64,000 bases of DNA from Larimichthys crocea (lineage: Eukaryota; Chordata; Actinopteri; Sciaenidae): the NCBI RefSeq assembly GCF_000972845.2, contig NC_040015.1, positions 3,980,890 through 4,044,889 of the forward strand, in the 5' to 3' direction. Below are positions 1 to 11,115 of this stretch, in pieces. Below the pieces are notes generated by a model that was given only the letters and a program-made list of their open reading frames with translations, was not told the DNA's origin and made no database searches. A program made the translations under genes and the position numbers. How positions within the stretch are numbered: the stretch's first letter is position 1; every line of letters starts with the position of its first letter.

Positions 1-123
1 TCTCTGGATGGTGGACTTTTCCCAATATAATTTCTAAAATGTCAAAAAATAGTAAAAAAATATTATTTTTTTCTTCCTGATACTGATTCCGATACCTGAC
101 ATTGTGTGTAGGATGGTACCAAT

Positions 124-794
124 CAGGCTCGGACTGGCAGTCTGTGCTACCGTGCAAATGCCAGATGGGCCGGTCCATCTCGGCCACATTTGGGCCGGTG
201 GCCTCCGATGTTTTTTTGTATGTATGTATTTGTTATTTTGTAGCCTTTGCAACATTTGCCCAGCAGCCCAAAATGGACTTGCGGCCCATTTGCATCCATT
301 TGGAATAGGCTTTGGGTTGCACTGGCTAATATCGGTTAATATTTGCCTCTTCATGAAAGGTTCAGAAGTTACGATTTACACCCCCCCTCCCCTGCCCCCT
401 CAAATGGATGCGTCCATGCAGCCGCTAGGTTTACGTGAAACCGAAACAGGGATAGACTCATATACAGTCTATAGATAAACTTCATACTGTATGTTGCACG
501 AATATTAATTACAATAAATTATGGATTACAGAGGTTCTAAAAAGAGGAAAGGAAGAGCAGAGAAAATCCGAGTTAAAATGTGGGAAAGGGCCGCACAGGT
601 CGGGAGTCGAACCTGTGCCTACGCAGCGAGCCTTTGCATATGGAGCGGCTGCTTAAGCTCTTGAGGAAAACACCGTATGGGTGGGTGGGAGAACGTTTGA
701 GTGCGTGTGTTTTGGGGGCGGGTTCATCGGTCTAATGGTGGGCCGGTCCAGAGGAAAAATGCCAGGGCCGAATTTTGTTCCCAGTCCGACCCTG
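124..794. mobile_element. Non-autonomous hAT-type DNA transposon (MITE) with 8-bp target-site duplication
   Basis: The ends are inverted copies of each other: CAGGCTCGGACTGG at the left and, on the minus strand, CAGGGTCGGACTGG at the right (13 of 14 match). Both ends carry further similar subterminal sequence with 'gggccggtcc'. The element is flanked by a perfect 8-bp duplication, gtaccaat, at 116-123 and 795-802. An 8-bp duplication with CAGGG-like ends is the hallmark of hAT elements. No transposase frame is visible in the 671 bp, so it must have been mobilised in trans. A SINE fragment lies inside it. Confidence 0.85.
574..660 (-). repeat. tRNA-derived SINE fragment
   Basis: Read on the minus strand this has a tRNA-like half with a B box (ggttcgactcccgacctgtg) preceded by 'catatgcaaaggctc'. 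It matches the better preserved SINE at 22311-22525, which has 'catgtacaaaggctc' and the same B box region. The A-box part is eroded and a transcription start or poly-A tail cannot be placed. It sits inside the hAT MITE at 124-794, so it is younger than that element's insertion or was carried by it. Confidence 0.6.
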
Positions 795-802
795 GTACCA
801 AT

Positions 803-960
803 GACAGTGTAAAGAATGGACAGAGCATGAGTGATGTCACCCACAGGTTTCCGAAGCGCCGAAGTTGAAAATTTGAGGCTATGGCTGCCGCCATGTTGGA
901 TGTACTGCTCCTTCCTCCTCCCGACTAATTTATAAAAGCCTTGAATCATAGGTGGACCTG
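803..960. repeat. Fragment resembling the end of repeat family A
   Basis: The sequence contains 'gatgtcacccacagg' followed by 'gccgccatgttgga', in the same style as the ends of family A copies (gtgacgtcac and an 'aacatggcggtggcc' block near 4540). The hAT MITE to the left was inserted at its edge. The relationship is by eye only. Confidence 0.3.
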
Positions 961-3155
961 AGGCGGACTGACTGACACCTGGGTATGCTGAATTGCTTAA
1001 ATGAATCTTATCATCATAGTCAGGTGAGCCTAACATAAAGTGTCTTTTTGCTGAAGGTCCTTCACTTTAGCTTTTAAGCTTTGTTGTATGGCCAGACTCT
1101 GTTTTACTCTGTTTACAAAGACATACACATTATCTAGTTTGACAGCCAGTCAAATTGCTGACAATAGCCAGCTGCGGCTGATGTTACACTAGCAAAAATG
1201 GACTTTTCTTTGCCGTTCTAAAACAGTAGCTTCCAGTGCCCAGTACAGCACAGATAACATTACCCGTCCTACTCTGACTGTGATTGTCTTGTACTTGTTG
1301 CCTTTGTTTGTTTGGTTGGTTGGTTGGTTTAGGCATGGAGGAGTGAGACTGCTTAGGGTTATGGTAAGAATATCTAAGCCTATCACAGCCAGAGTAGGGT
1401 GGGTAATGACTTTGCCATCCTGGGGAAAAAACATGGTGAACGGGACACTACTGGGACATAGCAGGGTGCTAATAAATGATATGATATGGAATGCTGTGTG
1501 TTACATGATTAGTAGTTCCAACCAAGCAATCCGATTGGTCAACTATACATTTAGAATGAAAACTCCATGATCTCTAGAAAGCTTTGACGGGACTAGAAAG
1601 CATCTCCGTTGTTGTTACTAAGGCTCGGACTACTTGCTGGATTAGTAAAATGTGTTCTGTTACATAAAAGTCTACCACTGTGACTGACATGGAAACAGAA
1701 CAGAACGGAAATGGCAAGCAAAAAAAATGTTATTTTGAGAGCAAATTGCCCCAAAATATGAAACATTTTGATGATTTATTTTACTTAAGTTGGTAATTGT
1801 TGTATAATTGACTGACTGCATGACTGTCATGCCAATAATGATATTAAAGCACGCCCTCTCATGTAATACTGCTTAATTAAAGCATTCTAGGCTGCATCAG
1901 AGTTATTTCCAACACCCTGACTCAAATGTTTTGTAATTTCATGTTCTGTAACAAGTCCAGAACATGAAGTTATTTCATTTTCAATTTAATAAAAAAAGAC
2001 AACCACAGTAAATTCACACCTTTGAGAAGCTGGAAGTAGAAAGTGTTAGACATCTTTGCCGAAAAATGAATAAACAGAATAGACCTTTAGTTCCTTTTTT
2101 TCTCACACCTCTGTTTACAACGTGATATGAAATGAACATGGCTGCCCACAGAGACAAAACAAGATGGTGTGCTCTCCAAGCACAACATATTTTCTTCATA
2201 GAGGACATTTATATATTTACCATAAATCAGTCAAATACATTATAAACTGAACAATTAAGTGTCTAATTAGGTTTAGCAGCTGAACAAATATTTTGACCCA
2301 GGATTTGTTTCTCTTCATCACGGATCATTGAACAGAACTGAATTCTGGGTACTAAAGTTAATAATTGTGCTGTCGTTGTTCATGATCTTTCCTCAGTGGT
2401 GATATCTAACAGCTTCACATTCTCTAACAGATCACCCGTACAGAGCAGTGCAGAACAGAACTCGCTGCGATCGCACTAATCTCTTGTCACGCTTGTTGGC
2501 AATACACAAATATTAATTATTCCTATTTTCCAGGCGGTTACCAGTAAAGAAGGCTAATTGTGTCAGAGTCAACATGGCCTGGATCGTGACAGAGCTGACA
2601 GAGCTGGAAAGCAGATGTTTAGATTTGATTGAGCAATTATCTAAAAAGCACAGCTCTGCGTGGAAGGCTCTGGATGGGTGTGCACCTCATCAACATGTTT
2701 TGATTTCCTCCCCTTTGTTCTGTGTATGAGAGGGTCTGATAAACAGACAGACGGTCAGACAGACAGACAGACTGACAGACTGATAACAGTCATAAAGACA
2801 AGCAGATGGAATCAGATGGAAACACGCAGGCTGCAGCGATCATGTCAGGATTCTGGCAGATTGCCTTTCTTCTAATTCACATTTTTCACTCCTGATTCTT
2901 CTTTTTCCTTCGTCCTCTTTCCATCTCCTCTTCCTCGAAGACGTTCAAGTTAAGGAGGAGTGTTCATGCTCCGTAGAGCAGAGGTTCAACAGAAACATTC
3001 AGTGAGGATGTGATCAATTCAGGAAAATAATCAGCACTGTTGCCTGATAATTGGCCCAAATTTAGATTTCTTTGTCGTGTCAGCTGTTTTCCTTTTGGGC
3101 ACGGTTGTTATTGTGTCCACTGATTGGTTAGGGAAAAAACAATCAGTGGTCTTAC
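961..3155. other. No gene seen; unassigned sequence
   Basis: AT-rich sequence without supported exons. Positions 1190-1480 contain stretches that look like old interspersed repeat (a TTGG run at 1311-1328 and a 'gggtaatgactttgcc' block), but I cannot assign a family. A short (CAGA)n-like run is at 2742-2785. Confidence 0.5.
2742..2785. repeat. Imperfect (CAGA)n tetranucleotide repeat
   Basis: About ten tandem copies of cagaca/cagact-type tetranucleotides are visible, interrupted by single-base changes. Confidence 0.7.
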
Positions 3156-3228
3156 CTGTCCAGCTGACATCATGTTCAGAGTTTACAGAAGCTGCGGGAA
3201 CAGCCGGTGTTGTGGCCTCAACACTAAT
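3156..3228 (-). CDS. Weak candidate exon, minus strand
   Basis: On the minus strand a 73-bp segment is preceded by 'cagtctgcag' and followed by a consensus-like donor, ACAG|GTAAGA. In the frame that starts at the acceptor it reads ISVEATTPAVPAASVNSEHD and six further residues, open throughout, with phase 0 at the start and phase 1 at the end. It cannot follow directly from the candidate exon at 9580-9747, which ends in phase 1: that join gives an immediate stop. A missing intermediate exon would be needed, and I found none. The composition (Thr/Ala/Pro/Val, no Cys) gives no family. It may be a chance exon-like segment. Confidence 0.22.
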
Positions 3229-4079
3229 CTGCAGACTGCACAGCGTCTTCATGTTTTAAGCAGGATAAAGGCTGATATTGATTTGCTTCAGGAAAGGCAT
3301 ACATTCAAAGAAGATATCCAATATATCCAATATTTCCAAGAGTGAAACTTAAGGAGTAATTATTTTAATTAGCAGTAACTTGAAATGACATCTTGTTAAT
3401 AAAGGCAGTGACCTAGATGGAAGAACCTACAGGGAGTTCTTTGTGGTTAGAAATAGCTCCTAACTCACTCATATGAATTCTCTGAATCACTTTCAAGAAT
3501 CATTTCTGAATTATGATGTGGTAGTGACATTAATGTTGGAATCAATCCATTGTTGGATAAATATAAAGAATACTTTAAACATTGTTGTCTTCATTGGAAT
3601 ATCAGGGTAAGCCAATCAGAGGAGAGTAACGCGGGTCATGACCAGGGAAAAAAATTGTATCTGTGGTTTGCGAAATATCCATAGTTAGCATCATTTGAAG
3701 GTTCACCTGTGTCACAGTCCACAGTGGATGGATCATCCTGGTGCTCACTAACTTGGATTTTTGAAAATTTGTGAAAAATATTTAAAATGATCTGCTGTTA
3801 CATGTTTAACCTTGCACCCCACTATCAAATATACTGAAAAACTTTTCACTGCAATATTTTAATATTATAGTTTTGAAGAGCTTGTTTTGCTCTGTACCAC
3901 GTTGTTATGTTAAATGATAAAAAGCTATAAATCAGGTTCCTGTATGCTATTTGAAGTATGTGTAGACACCAAAGCTCCTCAGATTTAAGAACAGTTGCTG
4001 ATTGCCTTGTGTGATCAATGAGTATTTACAATGTTTATTCATACTTTGGGTGTAATACAAATTAATGTTTGCAAGTCCA
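3229..4079. other. No gene seen
   Basis: AT-rich, without supported splice-bounded frames or clear repeats. Confidence 0.5.
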
Positions 4080-5588
4080 TGCGGAAGTGGCAAAACCGGC
4101 AGTTCCTCTTCTTGTCCACTTGAGTCTGGCTCCAGAAGTGAGTCAGTCTCCATAAGTCCCCATGTTCAAATGTCCAACTTCACAGCAGAAATAAACATGT
4201 TTACAGCCTGGTACAAAAAACAGTTTTGGTCTCTGTAGCTAATTTCCCCGTTCATGACAACTGTACTGAGGGTGAATTTATATACAACTCAACTGTACAA
4301 ATTATATTAACATAATTATATTAAAGCTTAAAGTTATGCTGAATTAGCAGGCCACCCTCCCAATCCCAAGCCAAATCCCTACAGACTGAGCTACTGCCAC
4401 CCCCTACCTAATTGACAGGTATGTGCTGTTACAGATGGCTTAGTAGAGCACCCAGGCGTTGTTTGGCCTGCCTGAGGTCGATGATCCACGTCTCTGCTGA
4501 TTTTTAGATTAGGCGGCAAGCAGAAGATGCAGGACTGCCAACATGGCGGTGGCCAGAGCCACTACACTGGAATTCAAAATGGCTCTTTAAAATCTTGTGG
4601 GTGACGTAACACATAGCTATGAGGGGCCGTCAGGGACATTATTCAGAAATAACCATCACTCAACACCACTACTGAAATCTATACGCCTCTTGACCCACAC
4701 CTTCGGAAATGCTCTCACACACAAATAGTGATAACGGCCGCTCTTAACACACTAGTGCAAACGGCTCTCACACACAACTACTGAAATGCTCTCACACACA
4801 CTACTGAAAATTACGCCTGCTTACACCACACTAGTGAAAATGCTCTCACACACACACTGAATGCTCTCACAACACACTACTGAAACGCTCTCACACACAC
4901 TCCAACTGAAATGCTCTCACACACACTACTGAGATTCAGTATAACCGGAAGGCATTTCAGTGTAACCGGAAGGCATTTCACTTAACCGGAAGGCATTTCA
5001 CTTAAACCGGAAGACGGGTTGTAAGAGGGAGCGCAGCATCGTTGGGTTGCAGATGTCGCGCCAGGAGGAGCTTTCCAGTGGACTTACAGAAGCTGCCGCG
5101 CTACTCAACAACATTTTGTCATCAGCGGAGACCATTCGAACATTATCTAATGCAACAGCGAGCAGGCGGCCCGCCGCAATGGCGCGGCGCAACACCCAGC
5201 TGTTGGCCCGGTTGTCCTGGTTGTCCATGTCCCGAAGCTCTGCTGAGCTTGGTAACGCGGCACGGAGCTCCTGACCGGGCCAACAGCTGGGTGTTCGCGC
5301 CGCGCCATTGCGGCCGCGAGACGGAAAAGCGCCGTAAGCCGGCTCTCCACGGTGTCGGCATCTCAAGGGGGCGTGGCACTGCTGCCTGCTCGCTGTTGCA
5401 TTAGATAAGTTCGAATTGTCTCCGCTGATGTCAGTAGTGGGTGAGAAGCATTTCACTAGTGTGTGTAAGAGCGTTTCACTAGGGTGTGTAAGAGCGTAAT
5501 ATTTCAGTAGTGTGTGTGAGAGGTATTTCTGAATAATGTCCCTGACGGCCCCTCATACATAGCTGTCCAGTCTTTATACTGTCAGTGG
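4080..5588 (+). repeat. Repeat family A, copy 1 (split by a foldback element)
   Basis: The segment 'tccagaagtgagtcagtctc' to 'tgacaactgtactgaggg' is almost identical to stretches at 26849, 29726 and 36431. Copy 1 runs 4080-4618, is interrupted by the foldback element, and resumes at 5565 with 'gtccagtctttatactgtcag'. It carries the block 'cagcctggtacaaaaaacag' shared by all copies. No ORF or clear tRNA promoter is visible, so the class (SINE or MITE) is undecided. From memory this is a common dispersed percomorph repeat. Confidence 0.85.
4619..5556. mobile_element. Foldback transposon with 8-bp target-site duplication
   Basis: This 938-bp unit begins with atgaggggccgtcagggaca and ends with its reverse complement; the match continues for about 30 bp. 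It is flanked by a perfect 8-bp duplication, acatagct, at 4611-4618 and 5557-5564. Inside the ends lie tandem units of the type ctctcacacacactactgaa, many on the left (4690-4935) and about three, inverted, on the right (5435-5520). Four copies of an 'accggaaggcatttcac'-like unit follow on the left (4938-5005). Further in, 5121-5167 pairs with 5384-5429 and 5176-5212 pairs with 5274-5311, leaving a loop of about 60 bp. The core is GC-rich. Frames of 120 and 152 codons cross the palindrome but look like by-products of its symmetry. An 8-bp duplication suits hAT, P or Merlin superfamilies; the termini do not decide among them. Confidence 0.88.
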
Positions 5589-7815
5589 TTGTGCCTCCTC
5601 AAACATCTCTGTAGAACCAAACACCTTGTGTCAGGTTACAATTGTTTTATAACCAGAGATAATAAGATGAATTGTATATTCATGTATATTAGGGCTGAAC
5701 CATATGCAAAAAAAACCATTAAATTTACTTTGTCACAAATTTAGTGGGTAATGGTAATCGCTGCACATCAGCCCATCAGTCAACATTTTGGTGTGATGTC
5801 CAAACAACATTTAAATGGATTTCCATGACATCTGGTTCAGTTATCTACTTATTAATAACTAAATAACAGTTACAGTTATACTTTGAGATGAAGACTAATG
5901 TTAGCATGCCAGCCTGCTAAACATTAGCATATTATACTGACAGACCAGATCACCAAAAACAAACTTAACATGACTGCACACCTCACCACTGACGCCTACT
6001 GATTCATTCACCCATTTTACGCTGTCAAATCCTAAAATAACGTTTTAAATGAATGCTGACATTACTGATGCACACTATCAAACTGCACTGCTGTAACCAA
6101 AGAGGACTCCTGTGATAGCGACTAAAATAAACTGGATAAATCCTGTGTAGGTTTCAGCTGGGTAATAAATGCCCAGTAACTGGGTATCAAGAACCCAAAC
6201 CTCAATAAAACAATAATCAACATAACAACAATCATGAAGCTCCTGCAGTAAGAATTTGTCCTCAATCACGTTATCTTCTAAATATGCAGCTTCCCACAGA
6301 GTTTTATGCTCTGCTAATCAATTTCCAGGAAACCCTGTGACAAAACAGTTGACATGATTTGTACACTGTGATTCTTCTGACTGTCTGAATGGGCAGACAG
6401 CTTATTTTTAGCATATAGGTTACATATCCATTATTTCAGGACGATTTCAGTGACTATGGCTGCTTTCTATGTAGTGTGTTATTGTGTTTGTATTTATCTA
6501 AATTAAATTCAGTTCAACAGGGATGTGAAAACAGTTGTTTATTAGTAGCATTTTAAAAGGAGCTGACAACTGAAAACTTTATTTTACTTAGGAAATAAAT
6601 CCTGGATTTCACATACCTGTACATGCAAATAAAAACTAAAAAACACTGAGACACTGAGACAAGTGCAGAGAAAGTGTTGTGCCTGCAAGGTTCAGAAAGC
6701 CCCAGAGGCATAAAAACATCTCACTCCAGAAAGGAGAAGAGGCGGAGAGGATGGCAAATCAAGATGACAAACAGACTCAGGTGAAAGGCAACACAAATGA
6801 AGTCAGCTTTTCTACAGACTGGGAGTGTGCGATTAAGTGTGTGTGTATTTTTGAGGGGGGGAATCTAACACTCCTTCCTCTATTCAGGCACTAAATCGTC
6901 TTCCTGTTGGTTTCTTTGCCGTCTCCTCCTCCTGTCGGGCTTGTTTCGGTATCATGGTGATTGGAGGGGAGCGGCGGCTCTGCAGGCATCTGCTCGTTTT
7001 GTTAGGAGCTGTGTGCAAGTAAACACTTTTTGCCCGCGACCATCTGTCCAAGCTCAGATCTGCATGAGAGTTGGCAGACTTGGCTGGAAGAGATCGAGAG
7101 GGAGGGAGAGTGAGACAGAGAGGGAGAGGAAGGAAGAAAGGAAGGAAAAGCGATGAAAGGAAACCAGTGGCAGACAGAAAGGAGTGAGGGGAGGGAGGTA
7201 GGGAGCGTGTGCATGTAGGGGTTTAAATTTGGTGATCAAATGTTTTTTTGTTTTTTTTTTAATGTACAATCAAAAATGTCAGGAAACAATCAAACGATAT
7301 ATTAAGACTAGTGCCAACCCAGAGTTATGACAAACCCAAAAGCACCTCCAAGTTTTTACAGTGACAAAATAATATCTGCAATGTTCATCAGTACTAATGA
7401 CTCTAAAACTGACATGTCAAAAACAGTTCAAGCCACAAAAAGATTTTCCAGAAACTACAGTGATGTGTTTTATATTTGATCTCTTTGTTACCGAAAGTGA
7501 AAAATAATTGAATCCACCTCCTGAGTCAAATCTGCTGCTGATAAAACCTTCCACCAAGTTTAATGACCAGAGCCAGAAGCACCACAAACATAGCGTCCAT
7601 GGTTTAAGTAACAACACTGACCTGTCTCTCTCTTTACCTACGAATCCACCCTCACAGACTCCCAGCATCCTTTGCTGCAGAGATCCTAACCAGTTCTTCT
7701 CTGTAATCATGTTGATTGGCACCCACGGCAGCCCCTTTGATTAACGCCACAAATCCTCATTAGCGATGCAGGAGTTGCACATTCAAAACGCAAACATTCA
7801 AATTCAATCGTGAGT

Positions 7816-7859
<44 letters not shown>

Positions 7860-9579
7860 CCTCCCCACCAATTACTCCAATCTGAATGTTGGTGTGGGAC
7901 TCAACGTAGAAGTGGCTCTAATGAAGCCCTAAAAATAGATTTCATTTCTGGTTGCCGTGGAGGGATTAATTTGCTCCTGAGAGCGGTGAGAAAGAGCGTA
8001 GATCAGAACGTCCTTGAAGAAAACGTCCACATCTACAAGTTTATGAAACCGCGTGCCGGGCCAATCGAACTGCATATAGATCATGGCGTCTGCTCTTTGC
8101 TCTGTTATTGATGCTTTACAAAGGAGCTTCATCACAGACATAAAATCTGATTGGCAACTTTTCAGTCATCGCCTGACACGGATGGAGGGTTCTGACCTTT
8201 TTTTTTTTTTTTAAACCATCCCCCAGATGTTTTATTGTGAAATGGTCATGTTTATATATTATCTGGGACTGTAGGCGTATAACCCGGTAATAATGACATC
8301 ACATTAGCCTTTCAAAAGCAGACTCAGTTGATTTTCCCTTCTGCTTTTGCCTTGAGAAGCACCTCGTAGCTATCCAATTCCCTCCGCTTGCCTAATTTAC
8401 GAAGCAGACTTTGTTCAGTATTCATTAGCAGCCATAAATATCTTCATTGTGAATATTCATGACTGCAGGGAAAACATGAGGGGAAAAAAGACAAGACAAA
8501 ACATGGCAGACCAAGGTAGAAGTCTGTTTTCCTCTGGAACAAGAGAGCCTCAGTGCTCCCCTGCATCGTATACCCACTGCACAAGTGAAAGAGTCACTTC
8601 ATCTGTCACCGGTGCTGGATTAAAACTTATTTCTTTAAAGTGAAAAAGTTTTAATAAAGAGAGATGATATATAATATTTAGGACACCTCAAACAACCCAG
8701 GTAAACATTGTTTTCATTTTGGAAAGATGTATTCAAAATAAATAATTTAGAGAAAGACTTGAACATGTTATTTATTCACTGCAGGATAAAAGTGACTGTT
8801 TTGTACATTCAGTGACGTTTTGTTCATCTGTCTTAAACTCTATGACAGCTACCATAAATAAATCTATGAATTCTGGTTGTTCAATGACCAAAACCACATA
8901 CACTTTGACATTTTTGTATGCCTGCCTCCACGGAAACAAACGAAATGAAACAAAACACGCATGATGTTGATTATTTTTGTAATTTTTCGACTACGCATTC
9001 TCGAGAAAGGTTAAGGTTGCTCAAAGACATCTGTGATTCATCTATAAAGGAAGAAGAAATATTTTTATATTTTGTCATAATTTGAATAGATCTTACTATA
9101 GATTTTGCGGAACTATGCAAGCGTAAAGGTCAACATACTCTGTTGTTGTTGATGTTTTAAATAAATGTAGCACTGATTCTGCATCTCTATTCTCAATGTT
9201 TCCACGGCATTTTCTCTTGACGTGAGTGTAACTGTGTTTCTAGCTTGTCCTGCATGAATTTAGACAGCTTGTATTTTTACATTTACTGACTAAGCAGAGG
9301 CGACACGCCTCCAGTATCATCTGTAAATGTACAGTAAGCAGCAGAGTTATTTGTTAACAGGCTGGGTATCATTTCTCTGCAAGCTGCCGTTGTCAGTTAG
9401 GTAAGCAGAAAGTGCTGAGCGCAGGTCTGGAGGAGGGAGATATCAAAACAACAGCCTGTAATGAGAACCCTCTCCACGGGACCGCCACCCAATCAGAGCG
9501 CTCCCCAAGTAGATATCAAAATGATGTCAACCAGGCCCGGTCTCCACCAAGGGAGCTGAGGCACGGCTTAATAACTTAC
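5589..9579. other. No gene seen; contains sequence with the look of conserved non-coding DNA
   Basis: No exon is supported here. A purine-rich run is at 7084-7200, an (AC)n array at 7818-7858 and a T-run at 8198-8212. The blocks 7860-8160 and 8285-8470 are repeat-free by eye and rich in homeodomain-type cores (ATTA/TAAT), as vertebrate enhancers often are; that is an impression, not a demonstration. A minus-strand frame at 7929-8141 lacks splice sites. Confidence 0.4.
7818..7858. repeat. (AC)n microsatellite
   Basis: About 20 uninterrupted AC dinucleotides. Confidence 0.95.
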
Positions 9580-9747
9580 CTGTGTTTCCCATGATGAAAC
9601 AGATCCGGTTCTCTGCATCAGGCCGCTCATGGTGTGTTTCATCACCAGCAACCTCCAGTTTGCAGAAATGTGTGTCGATGCAGAAACATAAGGACAGCTC
9701 ACGGCGAGTGTAAAACCTCTGCAAGACTTGACGAATATTCCACTTCA
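9580..9747 (-). CDS. Candidate internal exon of an unidentified gene, minus strand
   Basis: On the minus strand an acceptor (ctgcatcctcag) and a consensus donor (CACAG|GTAAGT) bound 168 bp that is open in the frame starting in phase 1 and ending in phase 1. The encoded 56 residues include KWNIRQVLQRFYTRRELSLC near the start and RICFIMGNTG at the end, with four cysteines (two in LCFC, one in HFC, one in RICF). Symmetrical 1-1 exons are typical of modules in extracellular or secreted vertebrate proteins, but I recognise no domain. The frame has a balanced, protein-like composition with tryptophan and no low complexity. The exon belongs to a different transcript from the gene ending at 41176. 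No partner exon is convincing: one would be expected between 9.75 and 41 kb, and the next could be at 3156-3228 or off the left edge. Confidence 0.5.
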
Positions 9748-9939
9748 CTGAGGATGCAGCGTGTGTTTGCATGTCATTACTGATAAATAATGATTGATAC
9801 CCACTGAAAACTTTAGCTGAATATGATCTTTTATCTTTAGTTTTGTCTCATGTTCCTGCTGCAGACAATGTTCAAATCATCTCTTGGTGTAAAATAAAAC
9901 GTCTCAACAATTATTAAACTGATTGATTTTGAGAGTTTG

Positions 9940-10140
9940 TCCAGACATTCATGGTCCCCACAGGACGAATTACTCATGACATTATGTCTTCAGCATCTGT
10001 TGACTTAATCTCAAAATCCAATATTTCATATTTTGGTTCATGACCAAATACTCATGACATCCAATCAGGTTCATGACCTTGTGTTAAATGTCAGCATGAC
10101 AACAGGCTAATGAGGTGCACGTTACGTTAGCAGCGTTAGC
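9940..10140 (+). repeat. Repeat family E, copy 1 (degenerate)
   Basis: It shows the run 'tttggttcatgaccaaatac' followed by 'gtcagcatgacaacaggcta' and 'gttagcattagag'. This matches, from memory, a teleost repeat ending in a region rich in 'gttagcatgctaac'. Positions 55985-56268 hold a second, better preserved piece. Confidence 0.45.
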
Positions 10141-10147
10141 ATTAGAG

Positions 10148-10200
10148 CTGCAATGATTAGTTAACTAAACAAAAAGTATTCAAACTAATCTAAGATATTG
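10148..10200 (+). repeat. Fragment of a teleost 'ggctgcaactaacgatta' MITE
   Basis: The segment starts 'gagctgcaatgattagttaa', like the left end of the larger copy at 63098-63475. Confidence 0.4.
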
Positions 10201-10639
10201 CTTTATTGTTTATTTCAAATCTACAGAGAGATCGAGCTGCAAGATAAATCGTCCACATGGAGTCCAGACACTGGACACCTGTGGACATATGTGACCAGCT
10301 GATGACGATAGTTACAACGGGGAAATTAAAGTGAGTATGTGTGAGAGGAGTGGACGACAGGACGGAACGAGAATATTGCCAATTTAGCGACTTTGTCACT
10401 ATATTTAACAACTTTTCAGACCGCTCTGACTTTTTTTTTACAACTAGTAACAAATCTAGCGACTTTTTACTTTTTATGTGCTTTATACTCACTTTTGTCT
10501 CTCCCGTGACGTGTCTCCTACAGCATCCACTACAATTGACCTTTTGCCGAACCCCGCCCCAAAACGGCCATTGTCCAATCACACATCCTAGCAACCGTTA
10601 CTATGTAAGCAAGGTCCGTCAAGCTTCAGACTGATGGTG

Positions 10640-11115
10640 AAGATGGTGAGCGCTGTGCCTATGGTGTATGTAAATCGGACAGTAGATACCCCAAGAGCTT
10701 GACCGGAGGAGTGGTGTTCTTTCTATTCCCAAAGCCAAAAACAACTGGAGCAGTCTCCTTAACTTAAAAATGTGTTGAAGATAACAAAGCAAATATGTCT
10801 GCTCAAAGGCAAGGACGAATATTTTACGTTAACCACGTACTGTGTTGTCTAGAACTAGAAGCAAGAACAGAAACTGGACCAAAGTTACACCATGACAAGG
10901 ACATCATTGAAGAACGTTACCCTCTGAGCTAAGTTCAGCGAGCCCTTTAGCTTTAGCCAACATTAGTTAACGTGTTAGCTGTTGTTGTGTTGGGTCGAAC
11001 ATCGCACCCCAACAAGCAACTTCACCTCATTGTGTTTTTCATCTTTCATGTAGCATTTTGTGAACGGACAGCCTGCTCCTGAGTTTCCCAATACTATAAA
11101 TGCTGTGCAAAGGGG
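10640..11115 (+). pseudogene. Remains of a THAP zinc-finger coding region
   Basis: In the frame starting with the TGT at 10654 the translation reads CAYGVCKSDSRYPKSLTGG and continues with a VVFFLFPKPK motif. That is the C-x4-C beginning of the THAP DNA-binding domain as found in a large fish group of THAP proteins and P-element-like transposases. At 11054, after a plausible acceptor (tttcatgtag), the frame HFVNGQPAPEFPN follows; this corresponds to the HF..G block containing the last zinc ligand of THAP. The region between has stops, and the third cysteine cannot be placed. The ATG at 10633 is not in the C-x4-C frame. The domain is therefore broken by at least a start loss and a stop. Whether it comes from a transposon or from a decayed host gene is open. 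Confidence 0.6.

Noticed and set aside
4998..5456. Minus-strand ORF of 152 codons and plus-strand ORF of 120 codons
   Set aside because: Both cross the centre of the foldback palindrome and arise from its GC-rich, symmetrical sequence; no family or splice structure supports them.
7929..8141. Minus-strand ORF of 70 codons in a repeat-free block
   Set aside because: Looks protein-like in part but lacks a donor; more likely non-coding.
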